From assembly GCA_030613245.1 (NCBI GenBank), contig JAUWMI010000013.1, positions 20,964 to 84,963 of the forward strand: a DNA stretch of 64,000 nt. The letters are read 5' to 3'. Of this stretch, positions 60,941 to 64,000 are shown piece after piece. The notes under the pieces are model-generated. The model ran no database searches. It had not been told where the DNA came from and saw nothing but the letters and a program-made list of their open reading frames with translations. The translations under genes were made by a program, and so were the position numbers. Each line of letters begins with the position of its first letter. Within the stretch, counting starts at the first letter, position 1. The DNA is from Candidatus Sumerlaeota bacterium (GTDB lineage Bacteria; Sumerlaeota; Sumerlaeia; MWCT01; JAUWMI01).

Positions 60941-61510
60941 TTATCTTTTCTGCTCATGTTGCTCGATATATCTTATAGCTTTTCTTAGAAGATCTGGGTC
61001 ATCTTCGAATAGCCCTATGGCGGCATTGCACCTGGTACAAAGAAGTCCTCTGATATGCCCCTTTTTGTGGTGATGATCGACCGAAAGCCTTGCCACGCTA
61101 CCCTTTCGCTTACGTGTTTCCTTCTTGCCGCAAATACCACAGACCCCATGTTGTTCCGCTTCCATTCTTCTGAAATCTTCTATGCTTATCCCAAAATTCG
61201 CCTTAATACTCTTTATTTTTGCTCTTTTGTTCAGGCACTCCCTGCAAACAGCCCCATAACCGGTTTTGAAACGGGAATCCTTGCCAAAGTTTTCAATCGG
61301 CTTGTCTTTCCCACACCCAGTACAAACACGATGCGTCACGTACTTCACTCTTCTGCCCGGTTTCCGCAGACTAGTATTGCTCCCCTTGAGAACACGTCCT
61401 ATGGTCTTGTATGAAACCCCAAATTCCGGAGCTAATTCTCTTAATGTCCGCCCTTCTTTATACTTGGCGATAACGCTTTCCTTTTGCAACTTGTTTAAAA
61501 CTTTAACCAT
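60941..61510 (-). CDS. HNH / recombination endonuclease VII-like protein with N-terminal HTH
   Basis: The N-terminal helix-turn-helix (Y-K-E-G-R-T-L-R-E-L-A-P-E-F-G-V-S-Y-K-T-I-G-R-V) is of the type seen in site-specific DNA-binding proteins. It is followed by a zinc pair (C-T-G-C-G-K and V-C-R-E-C) and the endonuclease VII-type HNH core C-G-I-C-G ... S-V-D-H-H-H-K-K-G-H-I-R-G-L-L-C-T-R-C-N-A-A-I-G, shown residue by residue. ATG 61510 gives 189 residues; GGAGG lies about 20 bases upstream. It sits between the two ends of a broken AbiEii gene, as expected for a mobile homing-type endonuclease. Confidence 0.85.
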   Translation of the reverse strand: MVKVLNKLQKESVIAKYKEGRTLRELAPEFGVSYKTIGRVLKGSNTSLRKPGRRVKYVTHRVCTGCGKDKPIENFGKDSRFKTGYGAVCRECLNKRAKIKSIKANFGISIEDFRRMEAEQHGVCGICGKKETRKRKGSVARLSVDHHHKKGHIRGLLCTRCNAAIGLFEDDPDLLRKAIRYIEQHEQKR

Positions 61511-61622
61511 AATATAGCAGTGTCGCGAGCCTCCTTTATCTACCTTATGATTATGCGGCTTTAACAATTCGACAAATATTTCTTTTATGCTACCTGACTG
61601 ATGCGAATTGCACAGGACTCAC

Positions 61623-61682
61623 TGCAGTAAGTATTACCATTCGCACATTACCTTGGTAATTCACGGCAATTGCAGTAAGTAT
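61623..61682. repeat. Pair of 12-bp direct repeats TGCAGTAAGTAT
   Basis: The copies lie at 61623-61634 and 61671-61682, with ATTACC/GGTAAT inverted arms between them. They stand between the HNH start and the break in the AbiEii N-terminal fragment, so they may mark an insertion boundary. Confidence 0.6.
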
Positions 61683-61711
61683 GCAACCAGAAAATTATCA
61701 TAATACTGCGC

Positions 61712-61879
61712 TCAAGATGAACTCCAATTCATGCGTTCCTCCCGCACAAGGCGATAAAGCAACCGCTCCACCGCATAGCGGGTCAGAACGATCTGGAAAT
61801 CCTCGCGCCTCTCTCTGCTCAGATTCAGCAACCGCTGGCGAATCGAAGCCGGTAGATTGGTGGGCTGCGCCTTGCTCAC
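61712..61879 (-). pseudogene. N-terminal fragment of an AbiEii toxin
   Basis: GTG 61879 overlaps the AbiEi stop by 4 bp, the usual coupling. The product reads T-N-L-P-A-S-I-R-Q-R-L-L-N-L-S-R-E and Q-I-V-L-T-R-Y-A-V-E-R-L-L-Y-R-L, a textbook AbiEii beginning, then ends after M-N-W-S-S-S. In another frame the next codons read E-F-I-L-S-A-V-L, which resembles the expected R-F-I-L-K-G-A-L-L. A frameshift therefore precedes the break. Only about 55 of roughly 300 residues remain. Confidence 0.8.
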
Positions 61880-62484
61880 ACGACCGCCTCCATGTATGGC
61901 TTCATCACCTTCGCTACCCGGCAGATTTTCGCATAGTGCCACAGCTCGTCGTTGGTACATTTCCGTTGGCTGCGACAATCCCGGAGGGCCTCTAGGGCAA
62001 CATCGAGGCCGATTTTGTTACGGTACTTGAAGCAGTCTGCCACGGTCTTGGCAGGGTTGTAAATCTTCACCGGAACACCTTCGATTTGATGTTCCTCGAT
62101 GCCTTCGGTCAGGGCTTTCCCTGAGAACCGCATGATCCGCAGTGGTGGATAATCAATGCGTGGACGGGCAGCCGTGCGATCCAGCGCCACCCACACGTCA
62201 AACGGATTCTGCGTCCCCAGATCGTGAAAGCGCAGCGCCGAAAGCAGGCAAACCACCCCACGTGGAATCCACTTACATGTCTGAGCAAGCGTATGGTGCG
62301 CCGTCACATCAGCGTCGGCTGGAACGTAAAGCCCTCTCCCCGATCGCACGAGCATTCCCTTTGCGCACAGACGCCGAAGATACTCCGGGTGAATCCCCTG
62401 TTCGGTCAGATCCCGAACCCGAAGCACTCCTCGCTCCCGCGCTATAGTCATTACTTTTTCAGGAATTGTCAGTTTTTTTTTCAT
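61876..62484 (-). CDS. AbiEi antitoxin (type IV toxin-antitoxin), orphaned
   Basis: The N-terminal winged helix (I-P-E-K-V-M-T-I-A-R-E-R-G-V-L-R-V-R-D-L and Y-L-R-R-L-C-A-K-G-M-L-V-R-S-G-R-G-L-Y, shown residue by residue) and the C-terminal domain (V-C-L-L-S-A-L-R-F-H-D-L-G-T-Q and Y-N-P-A-K-T-V-A-D-C-F-K-Y-R) match AbiEi closely. At 202 residues it appears intact. ATG 62484 is chosen because an 18-bp inverted repeat, the likely operator, lies directly upstream. AbiEi proteins repress their own promoter. Its toxin partner is broken, so it may now act alone, for example against related toxins. Confidence 0.88.
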   Translation of the reverse strand: MKKKLTIPEKVMTIARERGVLRVRDLTEQGIHPEYLRRLCAKGMLVRSGRGLYVPADADVTAHHTLAQTCKWIPRGVVCLLSALRFHDLGTQNPFDVWVALDRTAARPRIDYPPLRIMRFSGKALTEGIEEHQIEGVPVKIYNPAKTVADCFKYRNKIGLDVALEALRDCRSQRKCTNDELWHYAKICRVAKVMKPYMEAVV

Positions 62485-62531
62485 GTGTAAATTTATCCAC
62501 ACTTAATGATTTATGTGGATACTTTTACACA
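62484..62531. promoter_or_regulatory. Inverted-repeat operator of the AbiEi gene
   Basis: The left arm TGTGTAAATTTATCCACA (62484-62501) and the complement of the right arm TGTGGATACTTTTACACA (62514-62531) agree at 16 of 18 positions, with a 12-base spacer. It directly precedes the antitoxin start, where AbiEi is known to bind inverted repeats for autorepression. Confidence 0.65.
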
Positions 62532-63071
62532 AGCTGCCCAGCAGATTCAAGCATAAACTTTCCTGAGCCGACCAGCCTTGGGGATGGTCTCGATTGCGGT
62601 GGTGCTGCTGGAAGCGCTGCTGCTAGTACTGACAATAATGATGATGAGGAAATGAGGAGGGGAAGGAGCAGGAGGAGGCGGCAGCAGCGGCGCAGCAGCA
62701 GGAGGAGCAGCATGAGCTGGAAGAGCAGCACGAGCTGGAAGAGCAGCAGGAGAAGGAGAGCGACGGCGCTCCTCCCGGCCATGCTCCTGCATATTTAGTC
62801 CTTCATTCCTGTCTTTAATGCTTTCACATTCGTCTATTTCTTTACATAATGGGATTAAGAAAATTGTGGCAAAAGGCAGGATAAATAGAACGAAACAGAT
62901 AGCGGTCAGCCCTGTGCTTAAAATTTTATCTCGCAGGATTTAGAGTTTCAAGAGCTGTCCCCTATCAATGTTTCGTTGTTTTATACAATCTCCAGAGATT
63001 CCTCGATGAAACTGACGATAGGGAAGACACTAGCTAAGGATTTTCAAGAATACCCCAGAGTTGGCTGATTT
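62532..63071. other. Intergenic region with low-complexity tract
   Basis: Apart from the GAG/CAG-rich tract at 62638-62765 nothing was recognised. In one plus-strand frame the tract reads E-E-A-A-A-A-A-Q-Q-Q-E-E-Q-H-E-L-E-E-Q and runs to a stop, but no start codon precedes it. Confidence 0.45.
62638..62765. repeat. GAG/CAG-rich low-complexity tract with 18-bp tandem repeat
   Basis: The tandem unit CAYGAGCTGGAAGAGCAG occurs twice (62711-62728 and 62729-62746) within a purine-rich run. It may be the decayed 3' end of a Gln/Glu-rich coding sequence. Confidence 0.6.
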
Positions 63072-64000
63072 TCAGTTATACGTATGTCCGCCATTATCAA
63101 CCAGCAAATTGCTGATACCATTGCCTGAAAATGTATTTCTATTATGATCTTCGGTGTAAGAATCATACCGGATTTCTATGCCATATTCAGCATTGTTACG
63201 GATTTGGCCACTGTAGACAGGGGGAAACCCGGAAAACCAAGCTCGTGAATTATGGAGAATGTGCATGCCGCTCTTGCTATTATTCGAGAACTCTCCGGAT
63301 CCGAAGAAACTAAGCGAGCCCGTTATGATTGAATATACTCCAAAATGCCCATTGTATTGGGACTCACAGTTTGTTAAATTCGCAGAGGAATTTCTAGTAA
63401 TACTAAACCCACTTCCGACACTATGCTCGGCTACACAACCCGAGAAAGACCCGCTTGAGTTAAGGGAAAGAGAGAATCCACCTGAACAGTGACTTGCTTT
63501 GCAGTTGTATAGTTTGTATGATCCTTCATAGAGACCAACACCTGCTCCATTCGTATAATCAAATAAAATACCCTTCAGAACAATATTTGAACACTTCTGC
63601 GCCCTAAAAGCGTTATCTCTAACTATTGTGGCTGTTGTATCGTTGTCGTTCCCTGTAATACGCACTCCCGGATCGCCGGGAGAGGAGGGAGTCCAATTCT
63701 CATCACCCATAAAAGTGAGGTTCTTGCCCGGCTCAACAGTGATGCCAAAGACTTTCACCTCTTCCCGATAGACTCCATCTGCGATATCAATGGTCACGTT
63801 ACAGCGCAAGCGCTCAGGAAGCACGTCCACAGCCGCCTGGATTGTCCGCTTCGCCGTAGCAGTGGTCAGACCGTTGTTCTCATCATTACCCGTAGCGTCG
63901 TTCACATAGATGGTAAAATCTTCCGTACCGCTGACCAGTCCTATTAGCTGAGGATTGATGATTCGCCGGTCAGGTAAGAGACGCTGAAAGCCATGTGTTC
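63072..64000 (-). CDS. Right-handed parallel beta-helix repeat protein (5' end beyond window)
   Basis: The frame stays open to the window edge, so the gene is partial; the visible part has 308 codons. It reads F-T-I-Y-V-N-D-A-T-G-N-D-E-N-N-G, then K-R-T-I-Q-A-A-V-D-V-L-P and beta-helix turns such as C-S-N-I-V-L-K-G-I, L-Y-N-C-K-A-S-H, F-S-G-C-V-A-E-H-S-V-G-S-G-F-S-I and L-T-N-C-E-S-Q-Y-N-G-H-F-G-V-Y. Such folds occur in surface adhesins, polysaccharide lyases and phage tail spikes. The start of the visible part resembles tail-fibre-like exports, but no neighbouring phage gene is visible. Confidence 0.75.
   Translation of the reverse strand, partial: THGFQRLLPDRRIINPQLIGLVSGTEDFTIYVNDATGNDENNGLTTATAKRTIQAAVDVLPERLRCNVTIDIADGVYREEVKVFGITVEPGKNLTFMGDENWTPSSPGDPGVRITGNDNDTTATIVRDNAFRAQKCSNIVLKGILFDYTNGAGVGLYEGSYKLYNCKASHCSGGFSLSLNSSGSFSGCVAEHSVGSGFSITRNSSANLTNCESQYNGHFGVYSIITGSLSFFGSGEFSNNSKSGMHILHNSRAWFSGFPPVYSGQIRNNAEYGIEIRYDSYTEDHNRNTFSGNGISNLLVDNGGHTYN

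Noticed and set aside
60587..61879. Intein or group I intron inside the AbiEii gene
   Set aside because: The N-fragment ends in a frameshift and stop, the HNH gene has its own start, and about 170 toxin residues are missing between the fragments, so simple splicing could not restore the protein.
62493..62522. DnaA boxes (TTATCCACA) and a possible origin
   Set aside because: The two sites are better explained as the arms of one 18-bp inverted repeat at the AbiEi promoter; no dnaA, DnaA-box cluster or AT-rich unwinding region is present.
62466..62798. Arg/Ser-rich reading frame across the low-complexity tract
   Set aside because: It arises from purine-rich repeats, has no ribosome site and overlaps the antitoxin operator.
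63072..64000. Prophage tail region at the right edge
   Set aside because: Only a beta-helix protein is visible; no capsid, portal, tail-assembly or integrase gene supports a phage.

Overview
The window reads as a chromosomal segment of an uncultivated Gram-negative bacterium. The evidence is a complete Bat (aerotolerance) gene cluster, a DegP/HtrA periplasmic protease, type IV prepilins, exopolysaccharide and GT-C glycosyltransferases, TPR/HEAT secreted proteins and an EndoQ-type DNA-repair nuclease. No rRNA, tRNA or lineage marker was seen, so I assign no phylum. The tandem prepilins with a conserved 'KIDGAKEQWALEN' core recall PVC/Omnitrophota-like candidate phyla, but that is only an impression.

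Layout. 0-4.3 kb: end of a helicase-like gene, a membrane Ser/Thr kinase with a pseudopilin-like C-terminus, and a polyprenyl-phosphate sugar transferase. 4.4-9 kb (minus strand): EndoQ, an AbiE-type toxin-antitoxin pair and a secreted propeller-like protein. 9.2-12.8 kb: a TPR membrane protein, then an FMN riboswitch with terminator and ribE-ribBA-ribH. 13-18.3 kb: an unknown protein, a pentapeptide-repeat protein, a HAD phosphatase, a HEAT-repeat protein and phosphate acetyltransferase. 18.6-24.6 kb: a histidine kinase / DUF502 / sigma-54 response regulator group followed by degP. 24.7-36.1 kb: the Bat cluster (MoxR ATPase, DUF58 protein, PpiC, two VWA proteins, TPR proteins, three BatD-like proteins, BatE). 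36.8-42.9 kb: a second histidine kinase and NtrC-class regulator (PilS/PilR-like), followed by a near-perfect sigma-54 promoter and two tandem pilins. 43-51.6 kb: two GT-C glycosyltransferases, a DJ-1/PfpI protein and a giant phosphodiester-glycosidase/metallophosphatase. 52-58 kb: a response regulator, dtd and an ABC exporter. 58.4-64 kb: a radical SAM/Ig-like protein, a second AbiE locus whose toxin gene is broken around an HNH endonuclease, and the edge of a beta-helix gene.

The most unusual theme is a family of about 30 short (mostly 28 bp) palindromic elements between 0.6 and 58.4 kb. They share the arms GTAGGG/CCCTAC but carry different self-complementary cores. Most lie just after genes, and several supply the stop codon. 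Four lie inside annotated coding sequences, always in the only reading frame without a stop, adding peptides such as VEAVHELP to a kinase, riboflavin synthase and BatD. A larger dispersed element (about 130-200 bp) occurs twice in opposite orientation, each time joined to the same palindrome type. No transposase is present, so these elements look non-autonomous.

Regulatory logic visible in the sequence: the FMN riboswitch controls the riboflavin operon, a sigma-54 promoter sits between a PilR-like activator and its presumed pilin target, and an 18-bp inverted repeat overlaps the start of the AbiEi antitoxin gene.
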